From Symsagittifera roscoffensis (taxonomy: Eukaryota > Xenacoelomorpha > Acoela > Convolutidae): a DNA stretch of 64,000 nt. Positions 43,901 to 55,232 of the stretch are shown piece by piece. Location of the stretch: assembly GCF_963678635.1 (NCBI RefSeq), contig NC_087066.1:33981301-34045300 (forward strand). Direction: 5' to 3'. Positions within the stretch are counted from its first letter, which is position 1. Every line of letters begins with the position of its first letter. A program made the position numbers and the translations under genes. The notes beneath the pieces are model-generated. The model was not told where the DNA came from. It did no database searches and worked only from the letters and a program-made list of their open reading frames with translations.

Positions 43901-46570
43901 ACCTGATGGCCTGAGACAAGAAGCAAGCCATGCAAGAGTATCTGAAGGAGCTGATGGAGAACTCTAACTTGAGTCGGAAAGAATACCGCACGGTGATGTC
44001 CTCGGAGGCAAACAAGATCGGGCTGGAAAAACTGCTAGAAGTCTCTTGGAGGGCGGCCCTCCAAAGATACTTCGACGAGACGATGCATGCACCTGCGACG
44101 GTGGCAGCATACCTGGGGCTATCCGTGTGCAAGAACTGACTGGCAGGTACGACTAGCCTGGTGTTTGATGGGAATCAAGAAAGCGGAATATGAAGCCAGC
44201 AACGACTCGAAATCAAAGGAACAGGAACTGGAATTGATGGAAGCCCTGCAAGTGCTGATTTCTAGAGATTATTCGGCGATAGCCTGGGCTAAGCGTTAAG
44301 ATACCTTTTGCTTTGTGAGATTCGTGGTGGATCATATCCCCACTCCTGTGTTGGAAGAATGCATAAAGACCATTCGGCAAGGGGGAGTTGATCGTGAACA
44401 AAACTTTCTGAGAGCACTCCAGAAGCTTTATCAGCACATGCCGCTGGCCATACCAAATAAGGAGTCGAACGACATGGAAAGCTATCGCAGGTTGGAAGAA
44501 ATGAGAAGATATTCAAACAAAGAGTTGAAAGTGAGCCGGGAGTTATTTGAAGCAGTCAGGGGATAGAAGGACTATGCAAACTGGTGAAGTTGAAGTCATT
44601 CCAATATGTGTCTGGCATACCAGGGATGGCGTTTAATCCCTTCGTGAATGAGGAAGCCAGGGAAGCATACTTTGACTATGAGCAAGTTGTGGTACTTGAT
44701 TTCTGGGTTGAACGAGTCAAGGAAACTGGCATGTTGATGATGGAACAACCCAACCTGGGAATCATTTTCGAGGAGCGAGTGGTCGAACCCTCGGTTCCCG
44801 AGCTAAAAAGGCAGGTGAGCTTTGATTGTGGTTCTTGGGACGGTCCCTTGAAGACCAGCTTAGTAACCCTGTGGGAGCTCATGAACCTTCTTGGTGTCAA
44901 CATCCAAACGCAGGTTTAATCTGAGACATGACAACCGATGTCACATTGAACTTGGATGATGACGCGATTTGGCCATGATACACCATCTGCTGGCTCTGAA
45001 CATAACGAAACAGAAGAGCAACCCATCCACGGAACCTTGCGAGGGAAATCTCTCCGGTGATTGGTTGAGACAGGCCACCTGTCTAGCCCACAGTAGTGGA
45101 ATGGACGGACACGTGTGCGACTCAGGGCATTGCTTGAAGACGCTGAATGAGCAGCATCGCCAATTGGCTCAATTGTATGGGAGATTGAGCATGTAGGACA
45201 AGAGTGGAATGGAGTTGATTGCGGACTGTCATGGAGTAACGGAAGTGAACTTGATCACTGCCTTGGGATTTTGCACCATGACGAGCTCTATAGAATCACT
45301 GGAACCCCTGGAGCGTGCCCATTGGCTAGTGACATCGCTTAGAGTGGAAGTGTTCTCTGGAGCGCTGCAGATTGAACAAAAAATTGGAGGTTGGCGAGAG
45401 GCTCTGGAGAACGAGATGAATTTGAATGACAGTGAGGCCTATCATAGACCTACTGGTTCGAAATATCTGGTGGTTTCGTGCTTTGCGCCATATTGCAACA
45501 GTAGGTACCCTACGCACATGGTGGTGATGGACGCTAGGACGCAGCAGGTGTTGGTCGACCAACTCTTCTCTGTGCCAAAGTGTGTGAGGTTGGCCAGGAT
45601 GTCGGAATGGTCATCTGATTTGCTGACGAAGATCATTCGTGCCGTCCCGAAGAGATCTGAAGGCGAGTTGCAGGAGTAGTGGGTGAAGAATTCATAAGGT
45701 TGAGTGAGGGTAATGTGAGTGAATTCCAGAAGAAAAAGGCGAGCGGAGCGTTACTCACTGAATTCCCCACCATGGATGAGAAGGAAGATCTACACAGGAT
45801 TATGATGGAAGTGGAACCGTTGCTGGAAGCTTCAGGGTATCGGACCCGAAAGAACATATTGATGACCCATGGGGAGTTTCCTTGTCACTGCCTGGCGCAG
45901 ACGTTATGGCACCTCAAGCGCGGGAATCTGGTGTTAGTGTGGGACGTGGAGGAGTTGTACTCCACAGGGTTGCCCGACCAAAATCAACAAGTGTCAATCG
46001 TGGTGGTTAGTGCCATGCTGGCGGTGAGATGGTTAGAAGCTAACGCGGGCACGAGTGGGCAGGAGACGGCCGTGCCGACATCTGAGCAACTAAGCAACGT
46101 GAAAATGAACCACGACTTAGATCTTTTCAGAACCACCTGTAAGGTTCTGTGGATACCCAACGCCATTAAAGGATATGGTCATAGATGTACGAACGCGCGA
46201 TGTCTAGGAACACGGAAGCCTGTCAATCCTTCCAGCTAGATATAGGACCGGGAGCCTATAAGAGAGCTTTCCTAACGCACAGAATTGCTGTTACAACGGC
46301 GGTGAAGCGAGTAGCTGGAACGCCTTGTGTAACTGAAACTGAAAAGAGAGAGGTCTTATGAGCTGACCTAGAACGGAATGTCAGCCTGTGTCTGCATAAC
46401 AGCTTATGCAGAAACCGGGAGCAAAACGTGAATGTGGACTTGCTACCTTGTTGCAAACCGAGGCTGTTAGAGCAGGAGAGTTGGGGGACGGCCCGCAACT
46501 CCTTGGACATGCTGGAGAAGGTTCTAGAAGACAGTGAGAACGAAGAGCAAGAACAAGAAGCAATGGGGTG

Positions 46571-48060
46571 ACGAAGACGAGACGAGAGAGAAAAGTGAAA
46601 AGTGAAGAGAGAAGGAGAAAAACTTGATTGTCCTTTGTGTGCTAAAACTCATACCAACCAACCAAGTTTGATTATTGAAAATTTTAAACTTTTTGCTTTG
46701 ATTTAGTTTGGTCAGACCAGGCTTTGAAAACTGGTAAATTGTTGCAATTGTTGAATGGCAATGAAAATTTTAGTTGTGCTATTATATATATATGGAGAAC
46801 ATAGGTGAGTATATTTATCTATTTAAACACGACTGAAGTTTTTAACTTGTGTAAGACACGTGTTCACTGTGTGGCAATCTGGTAGGTTTGGGTACGCTCG
46901 CTCGAAGAGAGTGAGTACCTCATTACCTTTCTTAGCCACAGAGTTTCTTAGTGTTAATATTGAGGACGACAGCATAAATAACTGATTATACTTGGTGAGT
47001 GAAATTAGGTCATTGTTAACGGGTGCGTGGCCGTGCCACGCCCCAAATTTTTAATCAAGCAAGAGCGAGAAGAAATTTTATGGCAACATGACGTAAGTAG
47101 TCAGAAAAGAAATCTTATCTACGACACTCCTCATGGTGCAAATTTCGTGAAAATGTTGAAAGGCAGTGAGATGTGGTATGATGCCATTGATGACACGTAG
47201 TGAGTTGAGGTGGAGTAGATAAATTTCATTTTCTGATGCGATTTGAAAGGTTGAATAGAGAACTGGAACACTATTTGACGATAACCCGGTGTTATAGAAT
47301 CAATGGGGACATTGATGAGGACTGTCCGGAGAGTATGTGCCAATCTGCCAGATTGGCACAGCGCAACGTTCCGGCACGACACGAAAGTAGAAATGGAGGC
47401 CTTAGCCATAAAAAAAACTCAGAAATGTAAAAAACGGCCATTTTGAGCACAAAATTGACGAAAAACAGAACAACAGCTGAAATAGTGAAAAAGAGTCGTA
47501 CGGGAACGATAGAAGAAACAAAACCTCTTATCGAGACGATCACGCACGATAAGACAGCTAATCAGAGAAAACAGGTGGAAAGGAGGCTTCAGTGGGGAAG
47601 GAGTAAAGAGCAGTACCCTCCCGTGCCACGAATTGGGAGTAATAACGACGTTGTTACAGCAAAATCACGGAAGCAGAGGCTCGGCCCCCCAGAGACAGTA
47701 TATGGTGAAGGACTATAAAGAACTGACTTTTTAGCTACTCTGATGCCATAAACAGTTTGAATTAACACCGGTATTGATTGATATTTTAGAATATGAGTAG
47801 GTAGAAAGAGGAAAGGGTCAATCCATCTCCATTGGATTTAAGATAGAACTGTCATAAAAAACATAGTAAAATAAGGATATTCGAGCCGTGTTTTTAATAG
47901 CAATCACGTACTCTGAGGATCCGAGACCCAGCTATGTGGTTGTGTTCGCATGGAAACGAAAGCTGATTAAAATTCGTTTGACTGATGGCCTAAAAATAGT
48001 AACTTTTTACTTAGCCCTAGACAGAACAGAAAATCAACTGGCTAAGTCAAGACGGTGAAA
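46571..48060 (+). repeat. LTR-like block B (after giant ORF B)
   Basis: Non-coding and related to block A: TCCGGAGAGTATGTGCCA (47326), TATA-like CTATAAAG (47713), GGTCAATCCATCTCCATTGG with stem AATCCA/TGGATT (47820-47838), then GCCGTGTTTTTAATAGC and GATCCGAGACCCAGC. Overall divergence from block A is high. An AT dinucleotide run is at 46783. GTGGCCGTGCCACGCC at 47026 is a GC-rich hairpin. The frame at 47443-47718 is open but not recognised. Confidence 0.5.
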
Positions 48061-48123
48061 AACGAGTAGAATTTAGGTAACTGACGCCGGCCAGTCGTTC
48101 ATAGGTACTTTTTCTACGCTCCG

Positions 48124-48872
48124 TCACTTTGTAGTATTTGCGCGAATGTTACAACTGTCCCTATATGCATTTATATTTTGGTTCATTTTAAATGTTTTTA
48201 CACTTAATACATTTGCACTGCAACAGTCACCTCTGCTTACTCTGAGTGTTTTTCGTAGTTTGTATTCCTCTTCTTGTTGTAGTTTTGTCAAGTCCGGTCT
48301 CAAATACGCATTTTCATAGATCTCAATTTGTCGCCAATTTTTCGCGTTTTGCACGACCAGTTGTTTGACTTCAGCTGAAACCAGTTCGATCTTCAATAAT
48401 TGAGCTCCGTTCTCGTTTTTCTTTGCAATTCTCTTTGTTCGTATATTTTCTACTGTCCGAATTTTCAAGTCCCCTAGTAGTTTCTTCGCTACTCGAACAT
48501 CGTCTTCGTGGGTATCTGGTGTGGTTCCCAAAAACTACCACGTTTTTTGCTCGATACTGTTGTGTGTTTTCAAACTGTACTTTTTTGACTATATCTGCAT
48601 ACGACTTTGTTTCAACTGCTGTTATTGGATTGTTTTTATTTTCGAGTTGATCCATCAACTGATTTGTAATTCTAGCAGTGCAAAATCCACCACAACGGTT
48701 CTTTCAGTAGCTTTTGCTTACGTCCTAGCTTCTTTGGAATAAGAATAGTTGTCCATACGGGGCAGTCTTGAGACGTGCACAGTTCCTCCAGGTCGACAAA
48801 ATCTTCTTGGGAATCTTCAAGTTCTTCATCGCACGGCAGGTTGACTTGTTGTTTCCGTGTTGATATTGGCAT
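48124..48872 (-). pseudogene. LINE ORF1 remnant (RRM-type nucleic-acid-binding protein)
   Basis: On the minus strand from 48872: an acidic N-terminus (CDEELEDSQEDFVDLEEL), then frame changes to SYADIVKKVQFENTQQYRAK and NVVVFG, then DTHEDDVRVAKKLLGDLKI, VENIRTKRIAKKNENG, LLKIELVSAEVKQLVVQNAK and RPDLTKLQQEEEYKLRKTLR. The beta-strand/helix pattern with VVVFG and the LLKIEL strand fits the RRM-like ORF1 protein of non-LTR elements, an RNA chaperone. Broken by two shifts; no RT follows on this strand in the window. Confidence 0.65.
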
Positions 48873-50199
48873 TGTTAGATACTCATCTCACATCTCAAAC
48901 TATTTAATAAGTTTATCACAATTATTAGTTGTGATACGGATTCTAAAGAAAAACTGGGCTGATTGATTTACGTTTTCAGACTAAATTAGACAAAAATCGA
49001 TGAGAGGCTGACCTCCCACTATAAGTTTATTTAAGCACTAAGTTTTCAATTTTATTCATCATTGCAGTTTTTCATCTAAAGCAGTCGCCCTCTGCTCAAA
49101 AAAATTACCCGAATATGAAAATAAAATTAAGTTATTTTTTAGTTAGAAATGTTTCTTGATTTTTTGAATTTAGTTTCAAAATCATTGTAGTCGAAACATT
49201 ATGTGCTACTGGCAAACATTTGCCCTTTTGTTTCAAATACCTCGATGTTTCCTTTACTTAGCTACAAAAAATGATACAGTTTGCTGATAAATATGCATTT
49301 TTATAACGCTGGTTTGGCCCTATCCAGCTTTTGCACTTACAGTAACTAAACGGAAGGGCCCCTTTTGTAATTTAGTTTTTTTAAATGGTATAGCTTAAAT
49401 TACTAGTTTTGGAGGCATTTATTTTGAGTTGCTTAAATGGAAATGTCTTCCGTTTCCTTAGCTGAAAAATTTGCTCTTTGACTTCCTGCAGGCAATTGTA
49501 CTTGTAATCAGGAACAACGCTTTGTCATTAAACAAATCTCTTACATAGCTACACGAAATGGACCTTTTATCAGGAAACCTCAATAAATTCCAGACCCCTT
49601 CCCGCATGTTCTAGTGGTAAAGAGCGTGCATTGGGATCCTAACTCCGCGTTTCAGTCTGGGTTTTTCCACTTGATCAAGTTTTTAGCAGCGTAACTTTAG
49701 TTACTTAGTTTTTTGGTTTGGTAGACGAACATTTTTGGTTAAAGTCTTTTAATAAAATGAAAAAATGCCTTTTTTCTGGCTGCATAAATTCTGGTTACTG
49801 TCGTATTAGTTTGCTTGGGGTTAGTCTCCAGGATCTTAACGCCTTGAATCTGATTCTTTTTAGAAGTTTAATTGTATATTGATTCGAGGTAGTGGCATAT
49901 CAAATTTTGCGAATTATCGCCTTAATATATATTTTTTGACCGGACAGTTCTTTGTTTACAAAGGCATTCGGACAGTTATGTTCTTCTGCTTGCCCTTGCG
50001 ATAAGCAAGGGTATTGCAACCGAGTGCTAGACTTTATTCCTGTAATTAACTTGTTCGAGAATGGCCAAAATTAGAAATGATGAATGTTTTCATGTACTAC
50101 TTATAACTCTTTCGTGGTTGCTTGTTTAAAAATTACGTGCTTGCTGTGTATCTTGCAATGTCAATTTTTTTCTTGGCGCTGCCACAAATTTTCAATTAA
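48873..50199. other. AT-rich DNA without recognised genes
   Basis: T-rich unique-looking sequence. I see only the tRNA-like stretch at 49596-49672. Confidence 0.5.
49596..49672 (+). repeat. possible tRNA-derived (SINE-like) head
   Basis: TGTTCTAGTGGTAAAGAGCG resembles a pol III A box, and GTTTCAGTCTGG about 35 bases later resembles a B box (GTTCGAxTC) with changes. No intact cloverleaf or tail was identified, so a decayed tRNA or SINE is the most that can be said. Confidence 0.3.
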
Positions 50200-51130
50200 T
50201 GTAACATTCGCCCGGTAGTACATATCGACGGAAAATAAAGCTAGGTTCTAAAACGACTGGCTAGCGTCTAAACACAGCTCTACATGCTTTTCACCGTCTC
50301 TGCCAAGGCCAGTTCTTTTTGGTGGTCTTTCTAACATCGGGTCGACAAAAACGTTACTGTTTCCGGCTTCGATCAGAACGCTCTTATTAACTTTATTACA
50401 TGGAGAAATAGTGAGCTCATGGCTGGGTCTCAGTATCCCCAGACCACGAGGTCACTCCTAAAAACAGGGCTACTACTTATTTATTATATTACTGTTTTTG
50501 TTCAGTAGATAAAAATCATCATCTCCATCGAAGATGGATCAACCCTTTCCCTTAACTCCTAGCTTCTCATAATCTGAAAGCGAATTCAGATGTTATCAAT
50601 TCAATTCAGGACATGACTAGAAGCTTAAAGTTCATAAAACAGAGTTACAGTTTACTCCCGAAACCCCTCCGGATTCTGGAATCCGATCAAATAACGCTCT
50701 TGTTTCTTCTCGGAAGGCTGGACACGTCGTCCCAATACCCTTCCTGGTTCTCGTGATTCGTGTTGTAACGATTGTAGCGGCACAATCGTTACAACTCGGA
50801 ATGGTCTGATAGTCGTTTTCTATTCCAATCTCGGTCTGTCTCGCACAATTGTTGTTCACCGTTTTTCTCCACGAATTATGTTGTTCTGTTTCTTTTTGCA
50901 GATTTCAGTTGTCGCGAAATTCTGACGTCGTCACGTGTCTTTCTTTTCGAACGCAGTTTTAAAATTTAACATGTCCGTCCAAATTAACCATTCCGCGTTC
51001 GTCAAAATGAACGATCAACACCGCTAATGTGCTAAAACCGCCAATTTTCCCGCTCCGCTGTCACAATAAAAGTTCGAACTCGAACTTGCATTTTGATACA
51101 TTCTGGTCGAATGTCACATAAACTTCAGCT
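50200..51130 (-). repeat. LTR-like block C, inverted
   Basis: The reverse complement contains ACTGAAATCTGCAAAAAG, AGGGTTGATCCATC with stem TCCATC-gaa-GATGGA (50524-50538), GCCCTGTTTTTAGGAG and GATACTGAGACCCAGCCATG. These are the same landmarks in the same order as blocks A and B. A third family member or solo LTR in reverse orientation. It contains a minus-strand open frame 50632-50859 that I do not recognise. Confidence 0.5.
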
Positions 51131-51160
51131 TATTGGGTGTGAGTTTCATTTTCTTTCGGC

Positions 51161-51183
51161 NNNNNNNNNNNNNNNNNNNNNNN
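51161..51183. other. assembly gap, 23 N
   Basis: 23 N between block C and the first MITE-like repeat. Confidence 0.99.
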
Positions 51184-51189
51184 GAGGAA

Positions 51190-51640
51190 ATAGGTGAGTC
51201 AGGGGGCGCGTCTAGGATTTTTTCGTTTTCTTGGGGGGGGGGGGGATGGGGGCTGCGACAGATTTTAACAAAAGGTTAGAAAATTTCATCGACCTTTTTT
51301 TTAGGCCGACAAAATTGATTTTCCGAGATCTCTCATATCACTATTTTGCTCGAATTTCCTGTGCCGCAACTAATTATTTGAAAAACGGATCAAAAAGGTG
51401 TTTTTAGTTACTTTTTAAAAAGTTTTGATCAAAACATCGCTTTTTTTGGGGCGCTCCCAACCTCAAAATAAGTATATGCCAAAGACGCCTGTCCAAAAAT
51501 TTTTCATAAATTGATATTTTGATAAAAGTTGTCGGTCAGTTATAAATGGATGTAGTACCAAAAAAAAGACCTTTTGGGTGGCCAGGGTGTCGAATCCATG
51601 AAGGAGAGGGGACAGCCCTCCCTGAATCCGCTACTAAGTA
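51190..51640 (+). repeat. short MITE-like repeat
   Basis: Begins CAGGGGGCGCG and ends CCCTCCCTGAATCCGC, whose reverse complement resembles the G-rich start. It contains GCGCTCCCAACCTCAAAATA, also found as GCGCTCCCCCTCAAAATTAG at 52559. Non-coding. Confidence 0.5.
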
Positions 51641-52384
51641 AGCTGACTATGAAGCCGTATCATAGTTGGGTTCCTGCACGGAATATATGCTGTTTTTTGG
51701 TGTTTTTTTTATGATTGACAGTTTTTTTTTGTGATGAGCGGTAAGTATAGAAAACAATAAAGGCAATGCAAAGTCTGCTTCAAAAAATTTAAGCGGCACA
51801 CTATTTTAGTGACACAAGTTAAGTGGATAAAAACTCTGAATCTTAGAAAGTACCCAAAGCCTAAGATATTTCTCTGAGAGAATGTATGAAACTCAGCCAG
51901 AAGTGATTGATTAGCGTTTTTGATTAGTATGGGAATATTCTGTTCGCAAATTGTTTTTTTTCCACACTTTTTCCTCCAGCGCTTCGAGTTTACTGATTTC
52001 ACTTCAAAATTGTTAAACTGATCACCAAGTAAAAATTTTGCACTTCTACTTTGATTTCGCATTCCTTCTGTAATTTAACTCATCAACCTATACAAGAACG
52101 ACAGCATGTTACAGAGGCACATCAACTTCCCCTCGCATGCAAAAAGCCGGGCAGACTCAAGTTCTCATTTTTGTGGGGTATTTCGGAAAAAAACACAAAA
52201 TTGTTTGGTATTGAACTTTGATGAGGGATTTGCAACAAATATAAAACGAATGAACTGGTTCTTCTATTCATAAGTTTCATGAATTTCATCCTGCATTTTA
52301 TGCAGGTGAATTTGGTAGATTAAATAATTCTCGGAAGTCTGCAGTTAATTTAGGGCAATTCGAATCTGCATGTCGCGTATCGAT
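51641..52384. other. unassigned DNA between hairpin repeats
   Basis: No supported gene. The 117-codon minus-strand frame at 51709-52062 has no recognisable features. Confidence 0.4.
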
Positions 52385-52714
52385 TCTGGGTGTTTTTTTT
52401 TGTTTTTTTTTTTTTTGAAAGTTTTATAGACTTTTTTTTGAACCGACCAAGTTTTCGAGCGCCCCAGAACTGTAGCGGACCGTAAGACCGTATTTCAATT
52501 TAAAAAAATTTTTACCGCAAAAAAAACAGGTCAAAAAAGCCGTTGCGTTTTTTTGGCGCGCGCTCCCCCTCAAAATTAGTATATATTGGCGTCGAAAGTG
52601 CTTTTAGAAAAATTTTAGGGTCGCTTAGTCAAAAAAAAATGGATTTCTTAAAAAGTACCAACGGGGGACCCATTGGGTCGGCAGACGGTAGAATCCGCCC
52701 TTAAATCCACCCCA

Positions 52715-52781
<67 letters not shown>

Positions 52782-53065
52782 GGGCGGATTAAGGGATGGG
52801 GAGGGGGCTGGGGCGGACGCCCTTCTTCTCTCAGGGATTCGACCCCCTGCCGACTTTGGTACTTTTTAAGAAATCCATTTTTGGCCGACCGACCCTAAAA
52901 TTTTTACTATATACTAGTATATACTAATATACTAAAATCTACTAACTTTGAGGGGGAGCGCGCACCAAAAAAACGGCGTCTTTTTGGTGCTTTAGGAGAG
53001 CTCGGAAAATCAATTTGGTCGACCTACAAAAAAGGTCGTCAAAATTTTCGAAAATACATAGCGCA
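52385..53065. repeat. large inverted repeat of MITE-like copies around an AT tract
   Basis: The left arm (52385-52716) and the reverse complement of the right arm (52779-53065) share ATGGATTTCTTAAAAAGTACC, GCGCGCTCCCCCTCAAA and TAGGGTCG. They are two related copies head to head, separated by (AT)n. Cruciform-forming and probably hard to assemble. Confidence 0.7.
52717..52778. repeat. (AT)31 microsatellite
   Basis: 62 bases of pure alternating AT at the centre of the inverted repeat. Confidence 0.95.
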
Positions 53066-53094
53066 GTAGAGGAAAAGCACAAAAGTCAAATCGG

Positions 53095-54764
53095 GAACAG
53101 TGGAACCTGATCTAAACTACATTTTATGATTGGATAAATTAGATATTTTACCAATGTAAAGTATTTAATAATAACCAATCATGATCCATCTAACTAACAA
53201 CCCACTTATTTGTAAGTGCTGGAATTACTTGTAATTTCAGCACCAGAGAGATTTGAATTTAACTTAGAAATTAGTTGGACTCTCCCGAGCACTTCAGCAG
53301 CCGCAATAAACCAGTATACCCTAGATCTATTGAGCCTAGCAGAGACTAGTTAAACAACCTGAGACTAGATAGTATAAGAGTAAGATTAGGATCGGTATTA
53401 GACTAAGAAGTTGCACGAATCTATCCGGCCGAAAATAAGATAGCGTGACGAGCAGACGGTGTACCCTATCCGAAATTACTCTATGAGTTATACACTCCAG
53501 TCCTAACTCATCTGGTGCGACCATAAGTCTCGAACAAGACCTTAATAGCTTAGAATTAACCAAAATAGATTAGAAATTAGACAAAAACATTTACAAAATG
53601 TTATACGACAATAATTTAATCGAAATGTCTCTACGACTCAATAGATCAGAGCCAATATTCCGAACCATAACAGAACTACCCGGAATTGGAAGAAGACCTC
53701 GAACCAGAGACGACATACGACAAAGTAGAAACTTGCCATATAGCTATATGATAGTTAGGCAAAAACCAGAACAAACTTTTATATTTAGAATACTACTGGC
53801 AATGAATTTAGATTTTCATTTGCAAACATAAAACCTTGAAGTTAATCTTCAAAATCATTTCAGGCGCTAAACAAAATTATTAATATACAATAACGATTGA
53901 TAAAAAGATCTAAGATCGTTTTCCTAAAACTCTGCAGTAATATACAAAACATGTTTGAAAAATAATTATTGAAAAATAAAAAATAAAAATTAGTAGCATG
54001 ACAATAAATGGTTAGTAATCATAAATCATCCTGTTGTTCCAGCTCCATCACCTAAAACATAACAGCAATCATAAACCCACTAATATCATCAAAACACTAA
54101 ATCTTTCCTTTACACACATTTAAAATTTTATTAAAACTTAAATTCACTTAATTTTAAAACCAGATCATCAAGGCTTATCCTTGGATCTTAAATCATTTTC
54201 TACTTAATTAAATTTCAAATTTGATCATCAAGGCTTATCCTTGGATCAAACAGAACAACTTTGTTCTCCCCCACCCACTTAATTAGTGTCTAACGACCTC
54301 AAACGTCGATTCACTACCCAACCCTTTCTAAAGACCTAAGACTAATAGAAATTTTTAAACAAAACTAATCATTCAAATTAGGATAAACAGTGAAGAACTT
54401 CGGTTATTCATCCTTCACTTGACCCCCCCTCTTACCAGACCCAGGATAAATCTTAGACTTAGTAAGTTTAAAATAGTATCTAACGAACTACTCGCGTTCT
54501 AATTATACCTGAACCCTGTGGATCGATTTACTATTCTCCAACCCTTGAACACAATCACTACCCCTAAGTAAGATTAAGTAAGTTAACACCTTAACTTATA
54601 CTAGCCACGAGAAAGTAAAAAATCATTCTTCGGAATCGATATACTTTTCTCTCCAACCCTGAACAAATAGACCCAGGTTAAGCTAACCAAAAAATCGTAA
54701 GAACTAACAGTTTAGGAAAATAGAAATCATTTAACAACCTTTTGCATCCGTCATCCTAAACCTT
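53095..54764 (+). promoter_or_regulatory. long leader / 5' LTR region of Gypsy element 2
   Basis: Non-coding apart from a 77-codon frame at 53598 that I do not recognise. A 25-base hairpin-forming unit (stem CAAGG/CCTTG flanked by GATC) is exact at 54163-54187 and 54223-54247. A looser phrase TCGATTCACTACCCAACCCT recurs in altered form at 54306, 54533 and 54636. These may be packaging, dimerisation or translation signals (inference). Confidence 0.5.
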
Positions 54765-55232
54765 ATGTCATTTAAAAACCTAGGAAATAAACAAACAATC
54801 GTTTTACACAATTGTGAAATAGATAACAAAAAATACGACCTTGTAATCACACCTCATACACAAACAGTTGGATACATTCGAACAAAACGACAAACACTAA
54901 AAAGAAAAATAATAACGAAACAAAGACAAATAACACGAAAAAGATTTTCAAAAAATCGAAACGCATTTTCAGAATCAGAAACCAACAGTTGAGACGAACT
55001 TTACAAACTAAAAGAATCAATAGATAAAATTTGCCCACTTCACGATCAATTATATTTTTCTGACTCAGAAACAACTTCAAATTCATCAAAAAGAGGAAAA
55101 AGAAGAATAAAAAAGCAGTATAAACACAAACCAGTACATTTATACAATTGGAATCAACCAATTCGACACATTAATAATTACATATTAACAGTCATCGAAC
55201 GAAAAAATGAGCTCAACGCACACCCCAGGTGA
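54765..55232 (+). CDS. small basic ORF upstream of gag, one in-frame stop
   Basis: MSFKNLGNKQTIVLHNCEID starts the frame. A single TGA at 54990 interrupts, after which the frame stays open (DELYKLKESIDKICPLHDQ, then SSKRGKRRIKKQYKHKP) to TGA at 55230-55232. It overlaps the gag ATG at 55207 by 26 bases. It is rich in Lys/Arg. Not recognised; could be a leader peptide or an extra structural protein. Confidence 0.5.

Larger units (their letters stand above)
37749..46570 (+). pseudogene. giant retroelement protein, decayed copy B: coiled coil, two SGNH-like domains, long unknown region
   Basis: Successive frames at 37749, 38130, 39225 and 40380 are all in the same phase, separated by single stops (37941, 38127, 40377). 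This indicates one former reading frame of about 2,900 codons. Order: GATLDEIYQRLIDCDFAQED (37830); a Glu/Lys-rich coiled coil (38220-38440); a basic Ser/Thr linker; SGNH-1; an Arg/Ser/Thr/Pro linker (39500-39840); GSVLLWNRPDPSGWGQY-like and YRIPGVDWLLAEQEQF blocks; SGNH-2; then the region matching copy A to about 46570, including ELSNFARLLK (40953), RYPTHMVVMDART (45500), FSVPKCVRLARMS (45560) and PCHCLAQTLW...LVWDVEEL (45880). More than a dozen stops and shifts, so dead. It is clearly a diverged paralogue of copy A. Confidence 0.75.

Noticed and set aside
20391-46570. Giant ORFs as an integrated DNA or RNA virus unrelated to the retroelement
   Set aside because: Both copies are bounded by the same LTR-like block and lie next to gag-pol. 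I saw no polymerase, capsid or helicase motif of a non-retro virus. Not excluded, but less economical.
48423-48742. Plus-strand Phe/Leu-rich frames
   Set aside because: Antisense to the LINE ORF1 remnant; apparent membrane character comes from the complement of Lys/Glu codons.
51709-52062. 117-codon minus-strand frame
   Set aside because: No recognisable motif, no neighbours to support it, in repetitive AT-rich DNA.
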